Shown here: one piece after another, positions 1 through 11,511 of the stretch | Position numbering within the stretch: the first letter of the stretch is position 1 | Layout of the letters: each line of letters starts with the position of its first letter | Assembly (NCBI GenBank): GCA_039707465.1 | Contig: CM077643.1 | Coordinates: forward strand, 62,684,605 to 62,748,604 | Direction of reading: 5' to 3' | DNA: 64,000 nt | Source of the DNA: Rhabdophis nuchalis | Lineage: Eukaryota; Chordata; Lepidosauria; Squamata; Natricidae | The notes under the pieces: generated by a model | What the model was told of the DNA's origin: nothing | Database searches by the model: none | What the model saw: the letters and a program-made list of their open reading frames with translations, nothing else | Translations under genes and position numbers: made by a program

Positions 1-1012
1 ATTGCCTATAGTTTATTTTATTTTAGTTTAGTTTATTTTCAATTTATATACCGCCCTTTTCACCAAAAAGGGACTCAGGGCGGTGCACAGAAAAGTAAAA
101 CCCCACAATATATAAAATTTAAAAAACAATTAAACAATACAACTGTGCTAAAATGGAATAAATAGTTAAAAACCCATAAATAACAAATTAAAATATTCCC
201 TAGTCTATGTCAGGCCGGCTAGATGCAAAAAATGAGCTTTTACCATCCGATGGAAGAGTCGTAGGTCCGTGATGGTGTCGATATTGGGGGGAAGGTCGTT
301 CCAGAGTGTCAGACCCGCCACAGAGAAGGCTCTTCGGCTGGGGGTCGCCAGTCGGCATTGACCGGCTGACGGCACCCTGAGAAGGCCAACTCTGTGAGAG
401 CGGACAGGTTGAAGGGAGAAATGTGGTAGGAGGCAGTCTCTCAGGTAACCAGTACCCGAGCCATGGAGTGCTTTGAAGATGGTAACTACGACCTTGAAGC
501 GCACCCGGAAGACCACAGGCAGCCAGTGCAGCTCGTGCAGGAGAGGTGTTACGTGGGAGTAATGAGAGACTCCCAGAATCCCCCGTACGGCTGCATTCTG
601 CACTAGCTGGAGCCTCCGGGTGCACCTCAAGGGGAGCACCATGTAGAGGGCGTTGCAGTAGTCTAGGCGGGAAATAACGAGGGCTTGAGTGACCGTGCGT
701 AGGGCATCTCGATCTAGAAAGGGGCACAACTGGCATATCAGGTAGACCTGATAGAAGCCCCCCCCTGGCCACGACCATCACATGGTCATCTAAGGACAGC
801 TGTGAGTCCAGGAGGACACCCAAGTTGCGCCCCCGATAGCCAACGATGGAGTTAGTTGGCTATATCGAGATGCTGGAAACCACAGCCACTCGGTCTTGGA
901 CGGGTTGAGTCTGAGTTTGTTACTCCCCATCCAGAGCCGCATGGCCTCCAGACACTGAGACAGCACTTCCACAGCATCGTTGGGGTGGCCAGGGGTGGTC
1001 TTGACACACTGG
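1..1012 (-). mobile_element. L2-clade LINE, 5'-truncated 3' end
   Basis: Read on the - strand this is the C-terminal part of an L2 reverse transcriptase ORF followed by a 3' UTR. Recognisable pieces are [24 protein letters not shown] and [15 protein letters not shown], and the 3' UTR block around 45-90 (TTTATATACCGCCC then GGGCGGTGCACAG on the + strand) that recurs in every L2 copy of this window. The ORF is broken into several frames (for example 205-729 and 790-1026), so it is a dead copy. It ends near 1012 beside a GT microsatellite. Confidence 0.85.
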
Positions 1013-1040
1013 AGGGAAAGCAGCATGTAAATCTAATGAA

Positions 1041-1042
<2 letters not shown>

Positions 1043-1080
<38 letters not shown>
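1043..1080. repeat. (GT)n microsatellite
   Basis: About 19 uninterrupted GT units directly next to the truncated end of the L2 copy. Confidence 0.9.
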
Positions 1081-1083
<3 letters not shown>

Positions 1084-1283
1084 CAAATGTGTTTGATAGA
1101 TTGCAATTGTGTGGAGAAGGCAACCTTACAATAATCCAGACCCAAGTTATTGTTACCTACTGTATGGGAACAAAATACTTAAATTGAAACAATGTATAAC
1201 ACATATTATTTAACCCAGGAGCCCAGAATGTAAGACCATACATTTAGAGCTAATATTAGCTCAGGTCAAGAGTGACAGTACAG

Positions 1284-1730
1284 GACGGAGGAAGAGTAAG
1301 GATTAAAACAGTTGCTGAGGCGGATGCCTTTCTTAAAAAACATTCCTCTATCCTGGGGGAAGATTCAGGGGGGACGGAGGGGGCCACGGCCCCGCCCGCT
1401 GGGGGCCAGGAAGGAGAACAAGACGGCACAATTGCCAAGAGAGTTAGATCTAAAAAATGACTTTTATTTTTATTTTTATTAATACAGTATAATTTTTGTC
1501 TGGATGTTTGTACACGACTGCCAGCATAGAATTCAGAATTTATATGTAAGCATTTATTTTCACCTTGTTGTATTATTGAAAAATGTATTACCAATGTCTT
1601 GTTAAGAAGCCCGGGAGGGCCAACGTTCCCGACGTGAAAGTTCTCAAAATATATTTTTAATTCACCTTACCCTACCCTTTTTTGTTAAAAAATTTGTAAA
1701 ACTCAATAAAACTTTTTCTATATAAAAAAA
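1284..1730 (+). mobile_element. ORF1-only L1-like (HAL1-like) element, 3' fragment with perfect TSD
   Basis: The element starts inside the last part of an L1-type ORF1 (protein RVRIKTVAEADAFLKKHSS, stop at 1458-1460) and continues straight into a 3' UTR with AATAAAA and an A-run. No ORF2 lies between. It is flanked by a perfect 15-bp direct repeat AGAGTGACAGTACAG at 1269-1283 and 1731-1745, the signature of target-primed reverse transcription with 5' truncation. It matches the ends of the elements at 53206-55168 and 60455-62265. Confidence 0.85.
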
Positions 1731-1745
1731 AGAGTGACAGTACAG

Positions 1746-2300
1746 TTGGCTTCATATATTGCAATAAGCAACCGTATATTTTTGTTTAATTTCAACTGAT
1801 TGACTAATCCAGGGCACCTGACCCAGAATGCAGCAAATGTTCTTTCAGCTTGCCTGTGAATGAGCAATTATAGCAAGCCGCATATTTTCTTCTATGCAGT
1901 AGCCATTTAATTAAGAAACATAGGGATCAAATTGACTGGCTCACATCCCAGAAAGAAAAAGTTGCAAGACACAGGTATGTACGTGGGCAGGTAGTTGGTT
2001 TCATCCCTATTAAGACTTAGGGAAAGAATGATGATGGAGTGTTTTCTTTCCTTTGAAATTATATATATATACTGGCTTTGTTGCTAGGTGGGTTGATTGG
2101 CTGTGTACTTGTATCATGATTGATAGATTGGTGCTGATTGGTGCTGGCTGTACAGCACTCCACCCCCCTCTCCAAGATTTATAGATAGACGGCAGTTCTG
2201 TAGCCGAAGACGCAAGCCTGATGATGGGAAAAGACCCGAATACAACAAGACCAGCATACCTACACCCATGAAAATCTACGAAAACAAATATACATATACA
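1746..2300. other. intergenic, no gene recognised
   Basis: No supported coding region. The segment near 2195-2290 (GCCTGATGATGGGAAAAGAC) resembles the end of an old interspersed repeat that I cannot classify with confidence. Confidence 0.4.
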
Positions 2301-2304
2301 TATA

Positions 2305-2346
2305 CCTACACACACACACACACACACACAAACACAAACACACACA
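2305..2346. repeat. (CA)n microsatellite
   Basis: Runs of CA with two ACAAACA interruptions. Confidence 0.9.
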
Positions 2347-2367
2347 CGTTAGGTTTTTGAGCGGAAT

Positions 2368-2368
2368 A

Positions 2369-2429
<61 letters not shown>
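2368..2429. repeat. (TATC)n = (GATA)n microsatellite
   Basis: About 15 perfect TATC units. It is the first of two GATA-type arrays next to the palindromes at 2547-3534. Confidence 0.95.
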
Positions 2430-2546
2430 CAGTGTTTATGTCAGAGCACCTGGTATGCCCAAATATGGGAGAAAGGGAGCATACTGCTACCCATTTTGCC
2501 TTTCAGCTCCAACCTAGGAGCCTTCCAGGCAGGAAACCATTTTGTG

Positions 2547-2725
2547 TTGCATTTGTGCTGATGGATAAATAAATAAAGGGAGACTATGATAGATCTATTT
2601 CGAGCTATTTAGCTCTCATTAGCTCGAATCCCAGTAAGGGTATGGCTATTTGATGAGAGCTAAATAGCTCGAAATAGATCTATCATAGTCTCCCTTTATT
2701 TATTTATCTATCAGCACAAATGCAA
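2547..2725. repeat. palindrome, 73-bp arms
   Basis: The left arm 2547-2619 and right arm 2653-2725 are reverse complements at 72 of 73 positions, with a 33-bp loop. The arm contains the core GATAGATCTATTTCGAGCT, which recurs in the neighbouring palindrome. Confidence 0.9.
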
Positions 2726-2727
2726 TA

Positions 2728-2752
2728 TGTGTGTGTGTGTGTGTGTGTGTGT
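2728..2752. repeat. (GT)n microsatellite
   Basis: About 12 GT units between two palindromes. Confidence 0.9.
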
Positions 2753-2755
2753 TAC

Positions 2756-2987
2756 GTTTTTGAGCTGATCAATAAATAAGTCAGGGAGACTAGTATAGAT
2801 CTATTTCGAGCTTTTTAGCTCTCATCAGATAGCCATACCCTTACTGGGATTTGAACCAGGGCCGTATTACATGCTAGGCAGGTAATATTCAAATCCCAGT
2901 AAGGGTATGGCTAACTGATGAGAGCTAAAAAGCTCGAAATAGATCTATACTAGTCTCCTTGACTTATTTATTGATCAGCTCAAAAAC
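2756..2987. repeat. palindrome, 100-bp arms
   Basis: Arms 2756-2855 and 2888-2987 are inverted copies with only a few mismatches, around a 32-bp centre. They share the core TATAGATCTATTTCGAGCT with the palindrome just upstream, and the terminal motif GAGCTGATCA with the hairpin at 3433-3534. Confidence 0.9.
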
Positions 2988-3006
2988 ATAACACACATAT
3001 AAAAAA

Positions 3007-3420
<414 letters not shown>

Positions 3421-3432
3421 TTTTTTAATATG

Positions 3433-3534
3433 TGTGTTAGTTTTATGAGCTGATCTCCCTGATTTATTTATCATCATCATCTTTATTGTCATTGTATGAC
3501 ATTGTATTTATGATCAGCTCATAAAACTAACACA
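3433..3534. repeat. hairpin with perfect 23-bp arms
   Basis: Arms 3433-3455 and 3512-3534 are exact reverse complements (TGTGTTAGTTTTATGAGCTG and two to three further bases). The arm resembles the ends of the 2756-2987 palindrome. Confidence 0.85.
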
Positions 3535-3546
3535 TACATACATACA

Positions 3547-3577
<31 letters not shown>
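3532..3577. repeat. (CATA)n microsatellite
   Basis: About 11 CATA/ACAT units. Confidence 0.9.
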
Positions 3578-4445
3578 CTCACATGGTCTTTATGCCATGG
3601 AAGTTGGCCCATTAGCGCACAGGTGTTAAACTCACCACACCATGTTGTCATCACTTGATGTTTCACGACATTTTCCCCAGTTGTGGAGCTGGGGTGGGCA
3701 TGGCCTGCGTGTGATGCATCTGGTTTGCGTGTGAGGCTTAGCAAATGAGGGCCAGACCTTATGCAAAATGTGCAGAGAACAGGCATATATATAAATATAT
3801 ATATTGTGTGTGTAGTTCTTTAATCTTTTCTAACACATCTTTATGCTAATCAAAAACCTGTTGAAGTTTATTCATGTTATTCTCCAGGTATGAAGCTCAC
3901 AATATGATATAAAATGCCAACAGGTATTATCTACCTCAGTAAAAACAATAAGCTTACTTGCTTTCAATAATATAACTAGGCGGCAAGTAACATTATGTTT
4001 GCCCCATCAGATATAGTTTTATTTCTTTCATTTGTCTCATGACCCTACCCTTGAGTAGTGATAATTTCAGCAATTCCATTATTTATCCCAAGATCAGCTT
4101 CTATAGAAGGAAGCCATGGGAGCCTTAATATATCTGTGGTACAAGGTTTACTCATCCTGATAGAAAAATGATTAGTATGCCACCAGATTTCTGGCACCAG
4201 CTTCAGGTGTATCTGCCTAAAATGGCAGACTAGGAGCAGGGTTTATATTAACATCTTTTGTCAGAAGTCTTGAAGGCACTCTCTTTATAGGTCATACAGC
4301 TAACGTGAAATCTCTTAACTATTGATAGATACTGACAACCTTGTTGGCGGAGGGGATGAAGGAAGTTTGGGGTAGGTTTTCATCTAGTACCTAATGTTAT
4401 TTGGAAACCATCAACCAACTGGAAAGAATTCTGGAGGAAAAACTA
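3578..4445. other. intergenic, probable decayed hAT MITE near 3620
   Basis: No gene. From about 3620 (CAGGTGTTAAACTCACC) to about 3745 the sequence resembles the hAT-type element at 30485-30618, but the right end is not clear. The remainder is unassigned. Confidence 0.35.
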
Positions 4446-4870
4446 TCATAACTATCCTCACGACCGATTCGCTCCCACAGAGAGGGGCTTCTCCGGGTGC
4501 CGTCCACTAGACTTTGTCAGCGGGCGACGCCCAGGGGAAGGGCGCTCTCTGTGGCAGGCCCGGCCCTCTGGAACGACCTTCCCCCTGATATTAGAACGAC
4601 CACCGACCTCCGCTCCTTCCGGGTAAAATTGAAGACCCATCTCTTTCGACTGGCCGGCCTTGAATAGTTCTCTCTGTCTTTTAATTACAAATTTTAATGG
4701 GTTTTAATTATATATTTTTAGCATAGGTAGATTTATTTAATTTTATTTTAAGTAATGTTTGTATTTTGTATATTGTTTTTAATTATGCCTGTGCACCGCC
4801 CCGGGTCCCTGTGGGGAGAGGGTGCGGTTAATAAATCTTAATTTGAATTTAATTTAATTTGAATTTGAAT
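4446..4870 (+). mobile_element. L2-clade LINE, 3' end
   Basis: Starts in the last part of the RT ORF (GLLRVPST, LWNDLPPDIRTTTDLRSFRV equivalents), then the L2 3' UTR with TGCACCGCCCCGGGTCCCTG and a tail of imperfect ATTTGA repeats. Strongly truncated at the 5' end and non-coding. Confidence 0.85.
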
Positions 4871-6020
4871 AAGCATGGTCAAAAAGCATAATTCCTTTAT
4901 AAGTTTCATTTCATGAGAGGAATGCTGAGAATAGCTGAGGATAAAAAAATTTAAACCATGAGATAGACCGGAAGATATGTTTTACATAAATGTATAATTT
5001 GGTGAAATGTATTAAAATTAAACATAGAACTGGAAAGAAAACCTCTAGCAAATCTAGCCCTAAGCAGTCAGAAATGGGTAGTTCACAGCAGTAAGTTATG
5101 GCTAGTCTTCCCTGCTGTGTATGATAAATTGTAATGTAGTTTACAATCAAGCGGAGTTTTCAAGAAAAATATATTGACCCACATGCTGACACTGAAATAT
5201 TTAAATTAACAAAACCATCTCTTTGGAGCTCATGTAGGAGAAATATTCAACATTTGTCTGCATGTCATTCACATACCTCCGACAGCTTTTGAAGGATAGG
5301 AAAAACACAGCACAGCAAGAGTTTTACTTGCAATGCATAGACATATGCAAGACTTTAGGAGAATTTAATGATTTCAGCAATAATAAAATTCCTTCATGGT
5401 GCATAGCCATCAACTTTAGTAACACACCTCATTGGAAACTCTCTCTGTTTTTTCTTAGTCAATCTGTATGGAAAATAGGGGAGGTGTATTTCATTACTGC
5501 AGCATTTATGAAATCAGATGGAAGCTATGGAAGAAAAGAAGTTGCTGAAGAAGAAGACAGAGAGAAAAGAGTTGCTTTATTTTACAATATTTACTAGTTT
5601 ACAGAGTACATAGCCATAGATTAAAGGTAGCCAAATCTCTCATATTAATCGTGATTACGGAATCTCAGTGAAGTTACTTCGGAAATGAAGAAGTTCCATT
5701 TCAGAGGCATTCAGTCATTATGTCATCATGGATTGCCTACTGATTTCTTACAAGAGTAGAAAGTGGGAGGCAGTCACCAGTAGGTATAATAAGGTATGAG
5801 AGTAATAACATGGGCCTTCTGAATAGCCCCCAAGAGCCTGAACTATAGCAGAAGAAACAATCACTTGCTTTGGCACCTTTTCTTGTATGGAAATATTTTC
5901 CACCAGTTTATTCAATAGCTATAACATTTTCTCATTCCAAAATGTCTTCTTACTTGGGAGACATCAAGGTATTATTCACATCTGACAAATCATATTAGGG
6001 GGTCAGGAATAGTGTCTCAA
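4871..6020. other. AT-rich intergenic DNA, nothing recognised
   Basis: I see no repeat termini or protein motifs. A 111-codon frame at 5262-5597 has no recognisable domain and is probably chance. Confidence 0.5.
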
Positions 6021-6022
6021 TA

Positions 6023-6500
6023 CAGTGGTACCTCGGACCACGAACGCCTCTCATCACGTCCAATTCGCTTCACGACCAAAAATTTCCCAAAAAATGTGCC
6101 CCGGTTCACGAACACCGTTTCGCTGCATGAACGGAAAAGTTTGTAAAAAATGCTCCGCTGCACGAACTCCGCCTCACTTCACGAACTCTGCCTCGCATCA
6201 CGAACTCCGCCCTCGCATCACGAACGGAAAAGTTCGTAAAAATGCCCGGATTCACGACCTCCGTTTCGCTTCACGAACCAGAGCCGCGGACATTTTAAAA
6301 ACAAGGTCAGAACGGATTAACCGGATTTACATTGAACCCTATGGGAAACTGTGCCTCGCATCACAACCAAAAAACAAGGTCGGAACGGATTAATCGCATT
6401 TACATTGAACCCTATGGGAAATTGTGCCTCGCATCACAACCAAATCGGATCGCGACCAGAGTCATTTCACGAATTAAGTTCGTGATCCGAGGTACCACTG
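6023..6500. mobile_element. Tigger-like (Tc1/mariner) MITE with TA target site
   Basis: The terminal inverted repeats are CAGTGGTACCTCGGACCACG at the left and its near-complement ending CGAGGTACCACTG at the right. TA flanks both ends (6021-6022 and 6501-6502). No transposase is encoded. Inside, a unit of about 72 bp containing TTGAACCCTATGGGAAA is present twice in tandem (about 6301-6372 and 6373-6444). Confidence 0.8.
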
Positions 6501-6547
6501 TAATTGCCACTTCTAATCTAATCCCAATGAAGTGAGGCACTAATACC

Positions 6548-6871
6548 ACTCTATAAAGCCTTAGCCTTAGTAAGACCACACCTAGAATACTGCGTCCAAT
6601 TTTGGCCACCACACTATTAAAAAAGATGGTGAGACTCTAGAAAAAGTGCAGAGAAGAGCAACCAGGATGATTAGGGGACTGGAGAATAAAGCATATGAAG
6701 AATGGTTGCAGGAACTGCGCATGACTAGTCTAGTAAAGAGAAGGACCAGGGGAGACATGATATCAGTGTTTCAATACTTGAGGGACTGTCACAGAGATGA
6801 GGGGGTCAACCTGTTTTCCAAAGCTCCAAAGGCCAGACAAGGAATTACATACCAGGTCGTTTCCAACTCTG
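6548..6871 (+). mobile_element. CR1/L3 LINE 3' end (Snake1-like)
   Basis: Encodes the C-terminal end of a CR1-type RT with the motifs QRRATRMIRGLE and RRTRGDMISVFQYLRDC, then the 3' end TTCCAACTCTGCTATTCTAT. It passes directly into an (AATAG)n-type microsatellite, as described for snake CR1/L3 elements. The element is 5'-truncated. Confidence 0.85.
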
Positions 6872-6980
6872 CTATTCTATTCTATTCTATTCTATTCTAT
6901 TCTATTCTATTCTAGTCTAGTCTAGTCTAGTCTAGTCTAGTCTAGTCTAGTCTAGTCTAGACTAGACTAGACTAGACTAG
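6872..6980. repeat. (TTCTA)n then (GTCTA)n then inverted (CTAGA)n
   Basis: Pentanucleotide array starting at the CR1/L3 3' end. It begins as TTCTA, changes to GTCTA, and near 6958 switches to the reverse complement CTAGA, giving a palindromic microsatellite. Confidence 0.9.
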
Positions 6981-7004
6981 TTTATTCCTGAATAGAAATA
7001 GAAA

Positions 7005-7115
7005 TATTCTGAAGCTGTTAACAAGAATGCAAGTTCTTAAATGTTTCTATTTATAAAAAGCAACATTATCAATGCCTCTTTGCAGGCTTTAATTTTGGAT
7101 GCACGATAAAATCTT
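7005..7115. repeat. dispersed direct repeat, copy 1
   Basis: The stretch containing GAAGCTGTTAACAAGAATGC and TTTGCAGGCTTTAATTTTGG recurs at 8866-8980 at high similarity in direct orientation. Neither copy has terminal repeats I recognise. Confidence 0.8.
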
Positions 7116-7189
7116 GCAAAGATCGTAACGGGGAAAATGGTCATAGGTCACTTTTTCACTGCCGTTGTAATTTTGAACAGTCACTAAAT

Positions 7190-7830
7190 GGAATTAATAG
7201 CCAGGGTGCTAAAGAGGAAACCTATCTTGAGTTCTATTGCTGTGAGAAAGTGGCAAGAAGGTGACAAGCAACAGGGAGAAAGCAGAACTATTTAACTAAT
7301 TTTTTGCATCTGTCTTTACTCAAAGGGAAAAAACAGTCCAACCTATCAAAAATGGCACCACAAAAATCAGATTAGGAACACAAGTTAAAATAGGGAAGAA
7401 AATGATAAGTGAGCACCTGTCTACCTTAGATGAGTTCAAATCACAAGGATGAGATGGATTACACTGCAGGGTTCTGAAGGAACTGGTAACGAGAGCTCAG
7501 AACCACTGAACTACATCTTTCAGAGATCCTGGAGCACCGTGGAACTGACGTAAGACTGGAAAAAAGCTGATGTGGTTCCCATTTTCAAAAAAGAAAAAAA
7601 AATAGATCCAGGAAACTACAAACCTATCTGCCTGACCTCAATACCAGGGAATATTCTGGAAAAGATAATCAAGCAACAAATCAACGAACACCTAGAAGTA
7701 AACAAAGTAATAACCAAAAACCAACATGGGTTCATCAAAAACAGATCATGCCTGACTAATCTTTGACGAAGTGACAAAATTAGTGGACCAAAGGAATGCC
7801 ATTGATATAATTTACTTGGACTTCAGCAAG
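7190..7830 (+). mobile_element. CR1/L3 LINE, ORF2 RT fragment
   Basis: Partial reverse transcriptase of CR1/L3 type. Motifs visible are VVPIFKK, DPGNYKPICLTSIPGNILEK, ITKNQHGFIKNRSCLTNL and, after a frameshift at about 7766, AIDIIYLDFSKA, the catalytic palm start. Frames are broken by stops and shifts. Unrelated GC-rich DNA follows from about 7834, with a small hairpin GCCTGCTG/CAGCAGGC. Confidence 0.85.
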
Positions 7831-8102
7831 GCAGGTGGACCCTCCAAAGCACCATTCCGGTACAGGGCCTGCTGCTCCCAGCAGGCACCGGTACACCCGT
7901 ACTGGGGCATACTAGCCAGATGCCTTCTGGCTCATTTTATAGCATCACGTTATCAGGTATGCAAAAGCACTACATTTTTTTAGCCCTTTCAAGATTATGT
8001 AGAATTCCTGGTGGTTTTTTTTAAACATGCTATTTTTATTTATTATTCTTTAAGCTATTCTTCAAACCAGCAATTTTAACTTGAAAATATCACAGACCCC
8101 GT

Positions 8103-8405
8103 CAGTGGTGGGATTCAAATTTTACTACTGGTTCTGTGGGTGTGGCTTTGTGGGTGTGGCATGGCTTTGTCAGCATGGCTTTGTGGGTGTGGCAGGGGAA
8201 GGATACTGCAAAATCGCCATTCCTTTCCCACCATACTCACCTGTTTTCTAGCTCCATTCTCCTGTTCAGGGCTACAAAAGAAGATCGGCTGGGAGGCTGG
8301 AAAGCAGGAGGGTGGGGCCAGCCTATTTGCTGGTTCTCCAGACTACTCAAAATTTCCACTACCGGTTCTCCAGAACCAGTCAGAACTGGCTGAATACCAC
8401 CTCTG
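8103..8405. mobile_element. hAT MITE (CAGTGGTGGG family) with 8-bp TSD
   Basis: Ends CAGTGGTGGGATTCAAA and AATACCACCTCTG form imperfect inverted repeats. The flanks GACCCCGT (8095-8102) and GACCCCAT (8406-8413) match at 7 of 8 bases, the length expected for hAT. No transposase. Confidence 0.8.
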
Positions 8406-9250
8406 GACCCCATGGAATGGCTTGCGTGCTTTATACTCAAAGCACAGAGTTCTTCCCTCTGCTAGGGATTAGCCTCTCTTTAGAGAAAATGCACCTCTTC
8501 CAAATGATAATTTACCACCACTGGGCTTGTCAGAAGCTGTTGCCTCTCTGTTTAATTACCATAGAGCTCTGAGGCAATTACAGAAATTACAGTTTATGTG
8601 GGAAGGCATAATAATGAGATTCCCTTGGGTTTGGCATGCTTAAAGTGAAGGCTTTCTATTTCATGGAATGAAATCTTTACTCCAAAGTTCCCAGAGCTAC
8701 AAATTATGATCCTGTGCCACCTGTCATAACATTTTGGTTCCCTTCTTCAGCAACTCCATTTCTTTTGTCAGAAGAGATCTGGAAGGGACCTTGGAGCCTT
8801 TTAGTCCCATATGGTCAACCACTTTACATTTTTTATACAGCCCAAATGTTTGAAATGGGTAACCTGAAGCTGTTAACAAGAATGCAAGTTCTTAAATATT
8901 TCTATTTGTAAAAAAAAAAAAAAAGTTTCTCAATGCATTTTTGCAGGCTTTAATTTTGGATGCACCATAAAATCTTGTCTAAATCTTTCCAAGCTGTCAG
9001 GTGATGAGAGATTCATACAACAACTTTACAACATCCATAAATGTATATACTCTGTGTGTGTGTATGGGTATCTGAACTGATCGACTAACAATTTAGATAC
9101 CATGAAACAAGGAGATCAGAAAGTAATCCCTCCTTTTGTTTGAAATAAATAAAAAGATTGAGGTGTGGATTGTTTAGTTACATATACCCATTTGGTTAAA
9201 AAAACTCCCTGCATTTACAAGGGTTTCAACTGATGAAAATGTGTTCCCAA

Positions 9251-9254
<4 letters not shown>
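8406..9254. other. intergenic; includes direct repeat copy 2 at 8866-8980
   Basis: A short piece at about 8765-8830 resembles the - strand CR1/L3 3' end (GATCTGGAAGGGACCTTGGAG). The stretch 8866-8980 repeats 7005-7115. Otherwise nothing is recognised. Confidence 0.5.
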
Positions 9255-9340
<86 letters not shown>

Positions 9341-9349
9341 GAGAGACAC
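9255..9349. repeat. (GA)n microsatellite
   Basis: Long GA tract with a few GACA interruptions. Confidence 0.95.
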
Positions 9350-9654
9350 TGTATGCATGTGTGGGTGGAGAGAGAGAGAATAAAAGTAAAGTCACATGTA
9401 CATACAGCATAAGCTGAACCACTTCCACTTCCACTAGGAATCAGAATAGCTGTCCAGTAATTGGAGATTCTACACTTTATTCCAGGACCCAAAGAAATCA
9501 AAGAAGGAACAGATAAAGAGACAACAAAGCCATATAGTAAGTACAGTTGTCTTGGCAAATACCATTTTTGTTACATTTGCTATTAAGTAAGCTGTTGCTA
9601 ACTAAAAATTCATGAATATGTCTATATTCGGAACTCATAGCTTTCTGTCTAGAT

Positions 9655-9972
9655 CAGGGGTCCCCAACCCCCAGTCCGCGGACCGGTGCTGGTCCGTGGC
9701 TTGATAGGAACTGGGCTGCAGGGCTGGAGAGGAGGAGGAGGGAGGAGGGGGCAGCCCCCTGGTCAGAGCATGTGCCGGATGCGGGAGAGCGCAGGTGCGG
9801 CCGTTCGTGCCGTTGGAGGCCCTAGAGGGCCAAGTGAGCCTACTCCCCCGCCCCGTGTGCACATGCGCTGCCTGTTCCCCCTCCCCCCCGCTCCTCCTCT
9901 ACGCTAGCCGGTCCGCAGAAGTTTCTTTAAAATGAAACCGGTCCCTGGTGCAAAAAAGGTTGGGGACCCCTG
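9655..9972. mobile_element. hAT MITE (CAGGGGTCCCCAACC family) with perfect TSD
   Basis: Ends CAGGGGTCCCCAACC and GGTTGGGGACCCCTG are perfect inverted repeats. The 8-bp duplication GTCTAGAT lies at 9647-9654 and 9973-9980. The insertion interrupts a repeat whose uninterrupted relative is present at 3007-3122, so an empty site is available for comparison. The same family occurs at 39633-39970. Confidence 0.92.
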
Positions 9973-9980
9973 GTCTAGAT

Positions 9981-10539
9981 GGTCTCTGGTGATGAGCCGA
10001 AAGGCAGAAAAGGAAAGCAGTATGCTTCCTCCCTTAACTGGGACTTAACAGGGTGTTGTGACACAACTATATATATTTTGAAGTATTTTGAAATTTAGTG
10101 GTAGTGTCAAGATTGGGGGATTCTGGGCAGTATATACAATAAGCATATAATACTGTCCCATTCCCTTAAGTACTGTTACTATTGCTTCATCTATTTACAA
10201 GAAAATAAAAACAAATGTTCTTCTAAAAAAATCCTTTTTTCCTATTGCCACTCCCTTCTAAGTGAGCATTTATTGCACTGATGCTATTGCTACAATCTTT
10301 TTCCTTTCATTATGTATTTTGTTAGAGTGGATAAAATGTTGAGGTGAGCTTGGAAAAACTAAGATAGATGATTTGGGAGAGTAATACAATCTACCCTAGT
10401 TCTACATTACTACTAGTTGTAATTTAATGGTGGGGATAAAATGAAGGGAGACAATTTTATATTCAGCCTTGAACTTCCAAGAAAAAAGTTGTGAAATGCA
10501 ATAAGTAAATACATATATTATTACTGTTGGAAAGGCAGC
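9981..10539. other. continuation of the repeat arm, then unassigned intergenic
   Basis: 9981-10062 is the right part of the arm seen at 3041-3122. From 10063 on no feature is recognised. Confidence 0.5.
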
Positions 10540-10685
10540 TTGATGTACTGTGTGGCAGGCACTAAGCTAAACACTATAAATCAAAGCCAGTTACTCTCTC
10601 TCAGCCTTAGGAAGAAGCTGTCAAGAAAACTGCAGGGACTTAGCCATGGTTACCTCAAGTCAAGATTGAATCAAAGGCATAACTA
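10540..10685 (+). mobile_element. tRNA-derived SINE fragment
   Basis: CTCTCAGCC(T)AGGAAG and AAAACTGCAGGGACTT match, in reverse, the SINE at 38230-38465. It ends in a CATA microsatellite. Confidence 0.5.
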
Positions 10686-10749
10686 ACATACATACATACA
10701 TACATACATACATACATACATACATACATACATACATACATACATACAT
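10686..10749. repeat. (CATA)n microsatellite
   Basis: About 15 CATA units. Confidence 0.95.
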
Positions 10750-11503
10750 CTACTAATAATAAATCAATAAAATAATGGAAGACTTCACCTCAACTACCAT
10801 TTAATATGTAGTAAAAATGCAAAAAATAAATGCAAAAAAATAAATATATTTCCTGCTTAGCTGATTGTAACTTTGTTTGATAACGACAGCTATCAAACAA
10901 AGCTACAGCGAAGTTTTCTTCAAGAGGTTTCAAATTAAAACACACAATTATTTGGGGAATCTAGTCCTAAGAGCCCTACTAGAAAAAAAAAACATTCGTA
11001 AACAATTCTAATGTGTTTCTTCAAAAGATATAAATAGTACAATTTAGATATAAATATGGAATGTAAGCAGTGATAGCAATTCAAGCAAGTAAAATATCTG
11101 AAGGTGAAGTTAGAGAGCAAGAAAACAGACTAAGCAGGACTTGATATGATATTTTAAGAGAAAGATTATTTGAGAATAAGAAATTGGCAACAAAAGATTT
11201 CTGTATTACTAGGAGAAGGACTCTACAAAAAAACAAAAAACCCAGACGAAAACTATTCTACAACTATGAATAAGGAAGGACTCCCATAGAATTACATAAA
11301 ATTACAACTACCGATAGCAGTTATGTAGAAATAGGGTACACTGTAAGTTACTATCCCGAGTCATCCACCTTAGTTTTTCTATAAGCATGAAATATATGAA
11401 AATTAAGAGCGTCTCAAATTGATAAAAGAACTTCAAGGGTAGATATGGTGTATATTAGAAGTAGCATGCTAGTTCAGACCAGATCAGTCCTAACTAGTTT
11501 ATA
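10750..11503. other. AT-rich intergenic, nothing recognised
   Basis: No supported gene or repeat end. Confidence 0.5.
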
Positions 11504-11511
11504 ATCTGCTT

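Noticed and set aside
2190..2300. Penelope-like element end
   Set aside because: A GATGATGGG-type motif is suggestive, as is the segment near 46137 and 62308 (GGTAATGAAACATCTGC), but I cannot separate Penelope from RTE or other families by eye.
5262..5597. 111-residue open frame
   Set aside because: No recognisable domain, AT-rich composition, no splice or repeat support; probably chance.
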